Assembly (NCBI RefSeq): GCF_001718415.1
Contig: NZ_CP013378.1
Location: forward strand, 4,278,001-4,342,000
Length of the DNA stretch: 64,000 nt
Source of the DNA: Burkholderia pseudomultivorans
GTDB lineage: Bacteria; Pseudomonadota; Gammaproteobacteria; Burkholderiales; Burkholderiaceae
Direction of reading: 5' to 3'
Positions 9,981-18,378 of this stretch are shown here, in pieces. The position numbers were made by a program, and so were the translations under genes. Below the pieces are notes generated by a model, which did no database searches, was not told the origin of the DNA, and saw only the letters and a list, made by a program, of their open reading frames with translations. Position 1 is the first letter of the stretch. The number at the start of each line of letters is the position of its first letter.

Positions 9981-10955
9981 CTACGCCGCCACCGAACGCC
10001 GCTTGTCCGGACTGTCGGGCGTACGCAGCTTGCCGCGCCAGTTCTCGCCGCCCTCCAGCGCCGGCGTCGACTCGAACGCTTCGGCGAGCCAGTCGGCGAA
10101 CACCCGCACCTTCGCGGACAGGTGCCGGTTCTGCGGATAGACGATCGAGATCGGCTTGGGCTTCGGATTGCAGTCCGGCAGCACCTCGACCAGCGAGCCG
10201 TCGAGCAGGTTCGGCAGCACCATGAACAGCGTCGGCTGGATCATGCCGAATCCTTCGAGGCCGCAGGTCACGTAGGCATCCGAATCATTGACCGTGACCG
10301 TCGCGTTCATGCGCACCTCGACCGGCTTGCCGTCGATCATGAACACCCACGGAACGGCACGCGCGCCGTGGCTCACGCGAAAATTCACCGCATGATGCTC
10401 GGTCAGGTCGGCAATCTCGCGCGGCTCGCCATGACGCGCCAGATAGTCGGGCGACGCACAGGTCACGCGCCGCAGCATCCCGATGCGCCGCGCGACCATC
10501 GACGAATCCTCGAGCGGCCCGACGCGGATCATGCAGTCGATGCCCTCCTCGACCGGATCCACCGGCCGGTCGGACAGGCCGAGGTCGAGCGTGATGTCCG
10601 GGTAGCGCTGCCGGAACAGCGTCAGGGACGGAATCACGAGCCGCCGGCCGAGCGAGCTCGGCATGTGGACGCGCAGCAGGCCGCTCGGCTTGCGGTTGCC
10701 CGTCTGCAGGCTCGAGTCGACTTCGGCGATCTCCGAGATGATCTTCACGCAATGCTCGTAGTACGCGGCGCCTTCCGCGGTCAGCGACAGCCGGCGCGTC
10801 GTCCGGTTCATCAGGCGCACGCCGAGCAGCGCCTCGAGATTCTGGATGATGGTCGTCACCGACGCGCGCGGCATCGAGAGCGTGTCGGCCGCACGCGTGA
10901 AGCTGTTTGCGTCGACCACGCGGGTGAAAACTTCCATTGCCTGGATTCGGTCCAT
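9981..10955 (-). CDS. LysR-family transcriptional regulator
   Basis: A 324-residue LysR-type regulator. The N-terminal winged helix-turn-helix spans residues 1-60 (MDRIQAMEVFTRVVDANSF, then AADTLSMPRASVTTIIQNLE, then RLMNRTTRRLSLTAEG), and an effector-binding substrate-domain fold follows. The AMEVFTRVVDANSF type of start is typical of the CrgA/AaeR-like branch. The ATG is preceded by a good GGGGAG Shine-Dalgarno sequence; the frame extends 19 codons further upstream without support. No divergently transcribed target sits next to it: the upstream neighbour is an AraC gene on the same strand 234 bp away. The target is unknown. Confidence 0.9.
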   Translation of the reverse strand: MDRIQAMEVFTRVVDANSFTRAADTLSMPRASVTTIIQNLEALLGVRLMNRTTRRLSLTAEGAAYYEHCVKIISEIAEVDSSLQTGNRKPSGLLRVHMPSSLGRRLVIPSLTLFRQRYPDITLDLGLSDRPVDPVEEGIDCMIRVGPLEDSSMVARRIGMLRRVTCASPDYLARHGEPREIADLTEHHAVNFRVSHGARAVPWVFMIDGKPVEVRMNATVTVNDSDAYVTCGLEGFGMIQPTLFMVLPNLLDGSLVEVLPDCNPKPKPISIVYPQNRHLSAKVRVFADWLAEAFESTPALEGGENWRGKLRTPDSPDKRRSVAA

Positions 10956-11189
10956 GCTGCTCCCCTTCGAATCGCCAACGGAACAGAATAGAGCGCGCGG
11001 CGGCCGCGGCACAAGCCCCCTTCCATTGTTCGACGATCCTGAACAGTTTCAGTACTTCGCAGTGGAAATCGATCGGTTTTCGTTCAGTTCAATTCAGTGC
11101 GCTTCCGGTTCCGGACGCCAACCGCGCCGCCCCGATCGCTCGCCGCCAGACGATGACGCGCCGATGACACCGATCGCCGCCGCACACGC

Positions 11190-12161
11190 TCAGCGCACGA
11201 ACCGCTCGCGATATCCCTGCGGCGACACGCCCAGCACGCGCACGAAACTGCGCCGCAGCGTTTCCTCCGAGCCGAACCCGCAGCGCGTCGCGATGCGCTT
11301 GACGGGCCACGTCGTTTCGCCGAGCAGGCGCTGCGCCGCCTCGACGCGGATCTGCTCGACCGCGCGCGCGGGCGTGCGGCCCGTCTCCGCGCGGTAGTGG
11401 CGCACGAAGCTGCGCTCGCTCATGCTCACGCGTTCGGCCAGCGCAGGCACCGACAGGTCGGCGCCCAGGTGCTCGGCTATCCATGCATGCAGTTCGCCGA
11501 ACCGGTCGTCGGTGCGCTGCATCGACAGCGCCGCGCTGAACTGCGCCTGCCCGCCCGGACGCTTCAGGAACACGACGAGTTCGCGCGCGACGTCGAGCGC
11601 GACCGCACGTCCGAGGTCCTCCTCGACGAGCGCGAGCGCGAGATCGATGCCGGCCGTGACGCCGGCCGACGTCCATAGCGCGCCTTCGCGGATGAAGATC
11701 GGATCGGCTTCGACGCGCACGTTCGGGTAGCGCGCCGCGAGTTCGTCGCAGCGCGTCCAGTGCGTGACCGCGCGCCGCCCGTCGAGCAGGCCGGCCTCGG
11801 CCAGCAGGAACGCGCCCGTACAGACCGACGCGATGCGGCGCGCCTGCCCGGCCTGCTGCCTGACCCAGCGCAGCACGCGCGCATCCTGCGACGCGGCGTG
11901 CACGCCCTTGCCGCCGGCGACGATCACCGTATCGGCGCGACGCGCGCCCGCACGCAGCGAGTCCGCCATCACCACGAGCCCCGACGACGTCTCGACAGGC
12001 CCCGCATCCGCGGACACGACGCGCGGCGCATACGGCGCCGGCTGCCCGCGCTGCTGCGCAAGCTCGTTGACGGACGCGAACACCTGCAGCGGCCCCGACA
12101 CGTCGAGCAGCTGCGCACGGGGAAACGCGAGGACCAGGATCGAGCGAGGGGCGGCGGACAT
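11190..12161 (-). CDS. GlxA-family AraC-type transcriptional regulator with DJ-1/PfpI domain
   Basis: A 323-residue regulator with an N-terminal DJ-1/PfpI (class I glutamine amidotransferase-like) domain (about residues 5-180, with nucleophile-elbow motif ASVCTGAFLLAEAGLLDGR) and a C-terminal AraC pair of helix-turn-helix motifs (about 215-315, ending RTRCGFGSEETLRRSFVRVLGVSPQGYRE-like). GlxA-type regulators sense small metabolites through the first domain. The start is the ATG beginning MSAAPRSILVLAF; an upstream TTG adds 14 codons without family resemblance. It is divergent from an InhA-like hydratase that shares the same DJ-1 fold, which suggests it controls that gene. Confidence 0.9.
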   Translation of the reverse strand: MSAAPRSILVLAFPRAQLLDVSGPLQVFASVNELAQQRGQPAPYAPRVVSADAGPVETSSGLVVMADSLRAGARRADTVIVAGGKGVHAASQDARVLRWVRQQAGQARRIASVCTGAFLLAEAGLLDGRRAVTHWTRCDELAARYPNVRVEADPIFIREGALWTSAGVTAGIDLALALVEEDLGRAVALDVARELVVFLKRPGGQAQFSAALSMQRTDDRFGELHAWIAEHLGADLSVPALAERVSMSERSFVRHYRAETGRTPARAVEQIRVEAAQRLLGETTWPVKRIATRCGFGSEETLRRSFVRVLGVSPQGYRERFVR

Positions 12162-12276
12162 GGCGATTGGCTGAAAACGTGGGCGATATGGCAATTTCGC
12201 CAAACACTACGCGCCTAGAATCGATCTGTCCATCCCGCGCCGGCGCGCGCACCCTTCACTTCATCGGAGTATCCGC

Positions 12277-12960
12277 ATGACCGTGCATATCGGCTTTCTC
12301 GTGTTTCCGGGCGTCCAGCAGCTCGATCTCACCGGCCCGCACGACGTGCTCGCGTCGCTGCCCGACGCAGCCGTTCATCTGGTGTGGAAATCGCGCGAGC
12401 CGGTCGCGTCGAGCAGCGGGCTCGCACTCGCACCGACCTGTACGTTCGCCGACTGTCCGCCGCTCGACGTGCTGTGCATTCCGGGCGGCATCGGGATCAA
12501 CGCGCTGCTGCTCGATGCGCAGACGATCGCGTTCGTGCAGCAGCGCGCGGCGAGCGTGCGCTATCTGACGTCGGTCTGCACCGGCGCGCTGCTGCTCGGC
12601 GTCGCGGGCCTGCTGCGCGGACGCCGCGCGACGACGCACTGGGCGTACCACACGCTGCTCGAACCGTTGGGCGCGGTGCCGGTCCATGCGCGCGTCGTGC
12701 GCGACGGCAACCTGATCACCGGCGGCGGCGTGACGGCCGGCATCGATTTCGCGCTGACGATCGCCGCGGAACTGGCCGGTGACGACGAAGCGCAGGCGAT
12801 CCAGCTGCAGCTCGAATACGCACCCGCACCGCCGTTCGACGCCGGCTCGCCCGACACCGCGCCGGCGTCGGTCGTGCAGCGCGTGACCGAGCGCTCGGCG
12901 GCCGGCCTCGCGAAGCGCAGGCAGATCATCGACGAGGCGCTCGCGGCGATGTCGCGCTGA
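12277..12960 (+). CDS. inhA: DJ-1/PfpI family protein, probable isonitrile hydratase
   Basis: A 227-residue DJ-1/PfpI protein resembling isonitrile (cyclohexyl isocyanide) hydratase InhA of Pseudomonas putida, which converts isonitriles to N-substituted formamides. The two residues reported as essential there, Asp17 and Cys101, fall at exactly those positions here (PGVQQLDLTGP and LTSVCTGALLLG). The nucleophile elbow and the ITGGGVTAGIDFALTI segment are also typical. The start follows a GGAG. It is divergent from a GlxA-type AraC gene, 115 bp away, and 53 bp before a cupin gene in the same direction. The physiological substrate is not known. Confidence 0.85.
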   Translation: MTVHIGFLVFPGVQQLDLTGPHDVLASLPDAAVHLVWKSREPVASSSGLALAPTCTFADCPPLDVLCIPGGIGINALLLDAQTIAFVQQRAASVRYLTSVCTGALLLGVAGLLRGRRATTHWAYHTLLEPLGAVPVHARVVRDGNLITGGGVTAGIDFALTIAAELAGDDEAQAIQLQLEYAPAPPFDAGSPDTAPASVVQRVTERSAAGLAKRRQIIDEALAAMSR

Positions 12961-13013
12961 ACCCGGCCGCTCGCGCCGCAGGCAACCCCACCGTTTACGG
13001 AAACGACGCAGAC

Positions 13014-13325
13014 ATGAACATCATCCGCAGCGCCGACTTCACCGCGAGCCGCCCGTGGGGTGCACTCGACATCGCGAACCTGAACGGCATCACGGTCCGC
13101 CTGCACTGGACCGACCAGCCGTATCGATGGCACGTGAACGACGGCGAGGAAGTCTTTGCGGTGCTCGACGGTCGCGTCGAGATGCACTACCGCGAAGCGG
13201 GCGTCGAACGCGTGGCGATGCTGGAGTCAGGCGACGTGTTCCATGCGCCCGCAGGCACCGAACACGTCGCGCATCCGGTCGGCGAAGCGCGCATTCTGGT
13301 GATCGAGACCGAGGGCAGCGTCTGA
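13014..13325 (+). CDS. Cupin domain-containing protein
   Basis: A 103-residue single-domain cupin. The barrel motifs are visible: WHVNDGEEVFAVLDGRVEMHY near residues 39-60, and GDVFHAPAGTEHVAHPVGEARILVIE near 75-100, with His and Glu residues suitable for a metal site. It lies 53 bp after the isonitrile hydratase gene in the same direction and is probably cotranscribed. Small cupins of this kind are often annotated as DUF proteins; the reaction is unknown. Confidence 0.85.
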   Translation: MNIIRSADFTASRPWGALDIANLNGITVRLHWTDQPYRWHVNDGEEVFAVLDGRVEMHYREAGVERVAMLESGDVFHAPAGTEHVAHPVGEARILVIETEGSV

Positions 13326-13366
13326 CGACGCAAGCCCTTGCGCGCCCACGTCGCCGGCCGCGGCGC

Positions 13367-13651
13367 TTACGCCGAGAGCGCCCCGCTGCGCTGCGACGCG
13401 ACGAGCTTCGGTTGCGGCGTGCACAGGCATTGGCACAGGTCGTTTTCGAGCGCAACGACCTTGCCCATCACCGACATCGTGTGCTCGCCTCCGTCCGGCA
13501 CGATCACGCCTTGCGTGTTGCACGCGGCGCAGAACACGGGCGCGCCGAGATACGTGAGTTCGCGTCCGTCGAACGACGAACCGGCGATCCCGTCGAGCAC
13601 GGCGCCGCCACGATCGGTGGTGTCGCCTTTCAGAATGAAGTTGCGGCTCAT
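13367..13651 (-). CDS. PAAR domain-containing protein
   Basis: A 94-residue PAAR protein. PAAR proteins form the sharp tip on the VgrG spike of type VI secretion systems and may carry or adapt effectors. The sequence has the family's repeated short beta pattern: an N-terminal FILKGDTTDRGGAVLDG, a central FCAACNTQGVIVPDGG and Cys/His positions (CAAC, CQCLC). There is no C-terminal toxin domain and no VgrG, Hcp, TssA-M or immunity gene nearby, so this is an orphan PAAR that would have to work with a type VI system encoded elsewhere. Confidence 0.85.
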   Translation of the reverse strand: MSRNFILKGDTTDRGGAVLDGIAGSSFDGRELTYLGAPVFCAACNTQGVIVPDGGEHTMSVMGKVVALENDLCQCLCTPQPKLVASQRSGALSA

Positions 13652-13784
13652 GATGTCCGTGATTCCCTCGGCAATGCCGCGCGACGCAGCCGGCGGCCGC
13701 GCCCGGGCGATCGGTATCCGCTCGTCGCTCGCGAGCGTGCGGCGAGGATAGCAGACCGGTCGCGACGCCGGAACGCGTCGTCGT

Positions 13785-14177
13785 TCAGACGAACAGCGCG
13801 ATGCACAGCGCGGCGCCGCACAGATACGTGCCGAGCGCGCCGACGAAACGAGCGGGATTCGGATCGGCCATCGTCGGTCAGGCCAGCAGGCCGACCACGA
13901 GCAGGCAGCGGCACACGGTCGCCGCCACGATCAGCGACAGGATGACGCGCGACGGATCGTGCGCACCGAAATAGAGAAACAGCACCGCGAGAAACGGCGC
14001 GTATTCGGCCGTGTTGCCATGCGCGCGAACGATCTTGTGCAGCGCATTCGCCGGATCGGCCGCGCAGCCGGACCCGGTGACGGCACGAAAGCGCGCGGCG
14101 GACACGAGCAGCCCGAGCCCGAACAGCAGCAGCCCGAGGATCGCCGTGCAAACGAGTGCAACCGGATGGATGGCCAT
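13785..14177 (-). pseudogene. MAPEG family membrane protein interrupted by an in-frame TGA
   Basis: The frame from ATG 14177 encodes a MAPEG-family (membrane-associated eicosanoid/glutathione metabolism) integral membrane protein: three hydrophobic helices and the typical RAHGNTAEYAPFLAVLFLYFGA segment. A TGA at 13880-13878 (codon 100) stops it, but the same frame continues with a family-like tail (PTMADPNPARFVGALGTYLC and one more helix) to a second stop at 13787-13785. The full frame is 130 codons, the usual MAPEG length. Either the gene is inactivated by a point mutation, or the TGA is a sequence error, or it is read through. The 99-residue product lacks the fourth helix. Confidence 0.8.
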
Positions 14178-14585
14178 GGGACGTCACCCGAAGACGGTGA
14201 ATCAACCGCGGGATTGTCGATCCTACCCGCAGCGCGCAGACGCCGCTATTGCGGAAACCCGTAGCGCTGCCCGCGCCGGTTCGCGAATTTGATTCGGCAC
14301 GAATTTCGAGCGTGCCGCGCGGCAGCGAACCCGCGCGGCGCCCGCCGCGCGCAGCCCCGCCCGCCGAGGCGCCCCGCCGCCATCATTTGCACGAACGCGC
14401 CCGTCGCGACCTGCACCGATGCGCCAGGACGGTGCGTGCCTTGCGGCGCCACCGTCGCGCGTCCCGGGCACGCGCGTTGCGTCGACGCATCTCCGTAGTG
14501 ACCGCCCTTGGCAGTACGCGGTTGAGGACTACACTAATCCTTAATGGGGTGCGGCCGGAGCCCGCGCCTTCAGGGAGATGCCGCC
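14178..14585. other. Intergenic region without a recognised gene
   Basis: About 400 bases between the divergent MAPEG gene and the large PBP gene. Short open frames exist on both strands, but none shows a recognisable protein motif or convincing ribosome binding site. It should hold the divergent promoters of the two flanking genes. I could not assign a clear -35/-10 pair. Confidence 0.5.
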
Positions 14586-17500
14586 ATGAATCGGCCGCTG
14601 AATCGCATCCTGCCGCGCGTGACCGGTCCTGCATCGGTCTGGACGTGGATCAAGTGGTCCCTGCTTGCCGCGCTGGTGATCGCGGTCGCGATCATCGCGC
14701 GACTCGTGCAGACCGAGATCGAAACCTCCCGCCTGCAGGCGCACTATCTGTCTGAGCTGACGCGCGACGTCGGCTACACGGTCGACGCCGGCGAGAGCGA
14801 CCACATCCGCTTCCCGGCGAACGGTCCTTACGATCAGCGCCTCGGCTATTCGATGATCCCCGCGTTCCAGCAGCGGCTGCTCGAGCGCGGCTTCGTCGTC
14901 AGCAAGCAGGCGCGCGACTCCGACCGGATGCTGTCGCTCGCCGATCGCGGCCTGTTCCTGCCTTACGACGAGAAAGACCAGGCGGGCCTGATGCTGTTCG
15001 ATTCGACCGGTGCGCCGCTGTTCGCGACCGTGTTCCCGCAGCGCGTCTATGCGGACTTCGACACCATCCCGCGCGTGGTGGTCGACTCGCTGCTGTTCAT
15101 CGAGGACCGCTACCTGCTCGACGCGAACCAGCCGAACCGCAACCCGGCGCTCGACTGGGGGCGCTTCAGCCGCGCGCTCGCGGATCAGGCGCTGCACGTG
15201 GTCAACCATCACCAGGCGCGCCCGGGCGGCAGCACGCTCGCGACGCAGATCGAGAAGTTCCGCCATTCGCCCGACGGCCGCACCGCGACGCCGCCCGAGA
15301 AGCTGCGGCAGATCGCGTCCGCGTCGGTTCTCGCGTATATGGGCGGCCCGCAGACGATGCCCGCACGTCGCATGATCGTCGTGCGCTACCTGAACTCGGT
15401 GCCGCTCGCCGCGCGGCCCCACGTCGGCGAGATCACCGGCATCGGCGACGGCCTCGCCGCCTGGTACGGCCGCGACTTCAACGACGTGAACCGGATCCTG
15501 TCCGCGCCGACGACCGGCGACAACGTCGACGAACAGGGCGAGACGTTCCGCCAGGTGCTGTCGCTGATCATCGCGCAGCGCGCGCCGTCGTACTTCCTCA
15601 ATCGCGGCTATCCGGCGCTGCAGCGGCTGACCGACAGCTACCTGCGGCTGCTGTCGAACGGCGGCGTGATCTCGCCCGCGCTGCGCGACGCAGCGCTCGC
15701 CGCGCACATCGAGCGCGCCGCGCCGCCGGCCGCCGCGCACGTGCAGTCGTTCGTGTCGCGCAAGGCCGTGACCTCGGCGCGCGCGTCGCTGCTCGCCGCA
15801 CTCGGCATGACCGATCTGTACCAGCTCGACCAGATGGACCTGCAGGCCACCAGCACGCTCGACAACGGCGTGCAGCAGGCGGTCGCCGAACGGCTCGCGC
15901 AGGCGTCGACCCGCGAGGGCGCGCAGGCCGCCGGGCTGTACGGCTTCGAGATGCTCGCGCCGAAGGACGACCCGTCGCACCTGACGTACAGCTTCACGCT
16001 GTACGAACGCCGTAACGGCGCGAACCTGCTGCGCGTGCAGACCGACAGCGTGAACCAGCCGTTCGACGTCAATCGCGGCGGCCGCATCAACCTCGGCTCG
16101 ACCGCGAAGCTGCGCACGCTGATCACCTATCTGCAGATCGTGTCCGACCTGCATGCGCGCTACGGGAACCTGTCGAACGCCGAACTCGCGCGCGTGAAGC
16201 CCGACCCGATCGACGGGCTGTCGCGCTGGGCGCTCGACTACCTGTCGCATACGCGCGACCGCTCGCTGCAGGCGATGCTCGACGCGGCCGTCGAGCGCAA
16301 GTATTCGGCGAGCCCGGACGTGTTCTACACGGGCGGCGGCGCGCAGGTCTTCTCGAACTTCGACAAGTCGGACAACGGCCGCATCATGACGCTGCACGCG
16401 GCGTTCGAGCATTCGGTCAACCTCGTGTTCGTGCGGCTGATGCGCGACATCGTCCACTACGAGACGATCCAGGCGGCCGGCCCGTCGTCGTCGTGGCTCG
16501 ACGATCCCGAGCAGCGCAAGCACTACCTGCAGCAGTTCGTCGACGGCGAGAGCAAGGTCTACGTGAAGCGCTACTACACGCGCTATGCGGGCAAGGCGCC
16601 CGACGACGCGCTCGCGCTGATGCTGCAGGACGTGCGCAAGTCGCCGCCGAAGATCGCGACCGTGCTGCGCAGCGTCGCGCCGAACGAATCGCTCGCATGG
16701 TTCGACGCGCAGATGCGCGCGCAACTGAAGGGCACGCCGGCCGCAACGCTGTCCGACGACGATCTCGCCGCGCTCTACGCGAAGTACGCGATCGACCGCT
16801 TCAATCTCAACGACCGCGGCTATATCGCGAGCGTGCATCCGCTTGCGCTGTGGACGCTCAATTATCTGCGCGCCCACCCGAGCGCATCGCTCGACGACGT
16901 GCAGCGCGACAGCCGCGACGCGCGCTTCTATACCTACTCGTGGCTGTACAAGACGCGCTACCACGCGACCCAGGACCGGCGCATCCGCCGCATGGTCGAG
17001 TTGCGCGCGTACGCGGCGATCACCAAGGCGTGGCGCGCGCTCGGCTATCCGTTCGCGGAAGTCACGCCGTCGTACGCGGCCGCGATCGGCGCATCGGGCG
17101 ACCAGCCCGACGCGCTCGCGAAGCTGATCGGGCTGATCGCGAACGGCGGCCAGAAGGCGCCGACCGAGACGATCACGCGGCTCGACTTCGCGCAGGGCAC
17201 GCCGTATGAAACGCGCTTCGTGCGCGCGGCCGCGCAGCCGCAGCCGACGCTGTCGCCCGAGATCGTCAAGGTCGCGCACACGCTGCTGCGCGACGTCGTG
17301 CTCAACGGCACCGCGCGACGGATCGCAGGCGGCTTCACGCTGCCCGACGGCAAGACGTTCGACGTGTACGGCAAGACCGGCACCGGCGACCAGCGCTTCA
17401 ACGTGTATGCGCGCGGTGCGCGGCTGATCGAATCGCGCAAGGTCAACCGCAGCGGCACCTTCGTGTTCGTGATCGGCGACCGGTTCTTCGGCGTGCTGAC

Positions 17501-17693
17501 GGCGACCGCGCACGAGCCGTATGCGGCGCGCTACGACTTCACGAGCGCGATGGCCGTGCAGTTGCTGCGCTCGATGGCGCCCGCGCTCGCGCCGCTGATC
17601 GAGCGCCCGGCCGATGCCGGCGCGCGCTCGGCCGGCACCGCGCCGCAGGCCGAGCTGCCCGCGCCGAAAACCGGCGCGGCGCAACCGTCGTGA
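14586..17693 (+). CDS. Divergent class A-like penicillin-binding protein (transglycosylase/transpeptidase)
   Basis: A 1035-residue protein with an N-terminal membrane anchor (about residues 20-40), a GT51 glycosyltransferase-like domain (about 140-330) and a C-terminal transpeptidase-like domain. The serine-enzyme motifs are complete: STAK with Ser505, SVN with Ser610 and KTGTG with Lys930. GT51 motifs are present but altered: FIEDRYLLD with Glu173, GGSTLATQ in place of GGSTxTQQ, and EKLRQIASA, where a second catalytic Glu is expected but Gln is read. It is longer than PBP1a/1b (about 770-850 residues). It stands alone and probably is an accessory murein synthase. The ATG follows GGGAG. Confidence 0.85.
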   Translation: MNRPLNRILPRVTGPASVWTWIKWSLLAALVIAVAIIARLVQTEIETSRLQAHYLSELTRDVGYTVDAGESDHIRFPANGPYDQRLGYSMIPAFQQRLLERGFVVSKQARDSDRMLSLADRGLFLPYDEKDQAGLMLFDSTGAPLFATVFPQRVYADFDTIPRVVVDSLLFIEDRYLLDANQPNRNPALDWGRFSRALADQALHVVNHHQARPGGSTLATQIEKFRHSPDGRTATPPEKLRQIASASVLAYMGGPQTMPARRMIVVRYLNSVPLAARPHVGEITGIGDGLAAWYGRDFNDVNRILSAPTTGDNVDEQGETFRQVLSLIIAQRAPSYFLNRGYPALQRLTDSYLRLLSNGGVISPALRDAALAAHIERAAPPAAAHVQSFVSRKAVTSARASLLAALGMTDLYQLDQMDLQATSTLDNGVQQAVAERLAQASTREGAQAAGLYGFEMLAPKDDPSHLTYSFTLYERRNGANLLRVQTDSVNQPFDVNRGGRINLGSTAKLRTLITYLQIVSDLHARYGNLSNAELARVKPDPIDGLSRWALDYLSHTRDRSLQAMLDAAVERKYSASPDVFYTGGGAQVFSNFDKSDNGRIMTLHAAFEHSVNLVFVRLMRDIVHYETIQAAGPSSSWLDDPEQRKHYLQQFVDGESKVYVKRYYTRYAGKAPDDALALMLQDVRKSPPKIATVLRSVAPNESLAWFDAQMRAQLKGTPAATLSDDDLAALYAKYAIDRFNLNDRGYIASVHPLALWTLNYLRAHPSASLDDVQRDSRDARFYTYSWLYKTRYHATQDRRIRRMVELRAYAAITKAWRALGYPFAEVTPSYAAAIGASGDQPDALAKLIGLIANGGQKAPTETITRLDFAQGTPYETRFVRAAAQPQPTLSPEIVKVAHTLLRDVVLNGTARRIAGGFTLPDGKTFDVYGKTGTGDQRFNVYARGARLIESRKVNRSGTFVFVIGDRFFGVLTATAHEPYAARYDFTSAMAVQLLRSMAPALAPLIERPADAGARSAGTAPQAELPAPKTGAAQPS

Positions 17694-17734
17694 CCGCGCG
17701 GCACCGTCGCTGACGGCATCGCGCGCCGCGCCGC

Positions 17735-18082
17735 TCAGTGCGAGCGGCCGTCGAAGTGCGTAACGGGCAGCGCGTCGAGATCGACATCCTCGACGCATCG
17801 CACGTTGATCGCGGCCATCGCGGTGCCGTTCGGATGGACGCCCTCGCCGAACGGATGAATCCCGCAGCGCTTGCAGAAGCGATGCTTGATCACGTGCTTG
17901 TTGAACATGTAGGTCGCGAGGTGCTCGTCGGGCGTGAGCAGCGTCATCCGGTCGCGCGGCACGAACCACATCAGCGCGCCCTTGCGCTGGCAGATCGAGC
18001 AGTTGCAGGCCATCACGCCCTGCAGATCGCCTTCCACCTCGAACTTCACGTCGCCGCAGTGACAGCTTCCGCGATAAAGCAT
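17735..18082 (-). CDS. GFA family zinc-binding protein
   Basis: A 115-residue protein of the GFA (glutathione-dependent formaldehyde-activating enzyme-like) family. Zinc-binding cysteines follow the family pattern: GSCHCGDVKFEVEG at the start, then CNCSICQRKGAL, then HRFCKRCGIHPFGEG. The family name comes from one member; most members have no established reaction, and a role in thiol or formaldehyde chemistry is only a family-level guess. The ATG beginning MLYRGSCHC was chosen because upstream codons show no resemblance. It converges with the PBP gene. Confidence 0.88.
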   Translation of the reverse strand: MLYRGSCHCGDVKFEVEGDLQGVMACNCSICQRKGALMWFVPRDRMTLLTPDEHLATYMFNKHVIKHRFCKRCGIHPFGEGVHPNGTAMAAINVRCVEDVDLDALPVTHFDGRSH

Positions 18083-18233
18083 GGTCGTCTCCCGGTTGGC
18101 GCCGCACGCAGCGGCGACGCCGTTATAGGTTGCGCGCCATGATGCGCACGGCCCGCATGCATCGTCAATCGGCCGATCGCGGCATCGGCGAAGCGGTGCA
18201 TCCGCGCGGCGCGCCCGCCCGGGCAAACCCTCG

Positions 18234-18276
18234 AAGCGTTCGATCATCGAACGCTTACGCGCGATGATCGAACGCT
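18234..18276. promoter_or_regulatory. Operator made of three perfect 10-bp repeats (PcaU/PobR-like architecture)
   Basis: A perfect palindrome with 11-bp arms, AAGCGTTCGAT (18234-18244) and ATCGAACGCTT (18246-18256), is followed by a third copy of the half-site, ATCGAACGCT (18267-18276), in direct orientation. The two direct copies start 21 bp apart, two helical turns. It ends six bases before a -35 element, where an activator would bind. Two inverted copies plus one direct 10-bp copy is the arrangement described for IclR-family regulators such as PcaU of Acinetobacter. The cognate regulator is not in the window. Confidence 0.8.
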
Positions 18277-18281
18277 GGGTC

Positions 18282-18310
18282 TTGTCGCTTCCCCGCGCCG
18301 CCCCTAGTCT
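18282..18310 (+). promoter_or_regulatory. Probable promoter of the MHS transporter gene
   Basis: The -35 TTGTCG (18282-18287), a 17-bp spacer and -10 TAGTCT (18305-18310) lie immediately downstream of the three-repeat operator and about 70 bp before the transporter ATG. Both boxes are imperfect, as expected for an activator-dependent promoter. Confidence 0.55.
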
Positions 18311-18378
18311 TTCAGTTTGTAATGAACGCGATCGACGCGTCGATTCGTGCAGAGAACCCAACGAAAACGGAGACAGCC

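Noticed and set aside
13785..13880. Selenocysteine at the MAPEG TGA
   Set aside because: No SECIS-like hairpin could be recognised just after the TGA and no selenocysteine gene is nearby; mutation, error or simple read-through is more likely.
14249..14755. Plus-strand open frame overlapping the start of the PBP gene
   Set aside because: Arg-rich and overlaps the well-supported PBP start in another frame.
14541..18107. Minus-strand open frame of 1188 codons opposite the PBP gene
   Set aside because: It is the antisense shadow of a GC-rich gene: Arg, Ala and Val-heavy with no motif, while the plus strand has complete PBP motifs.
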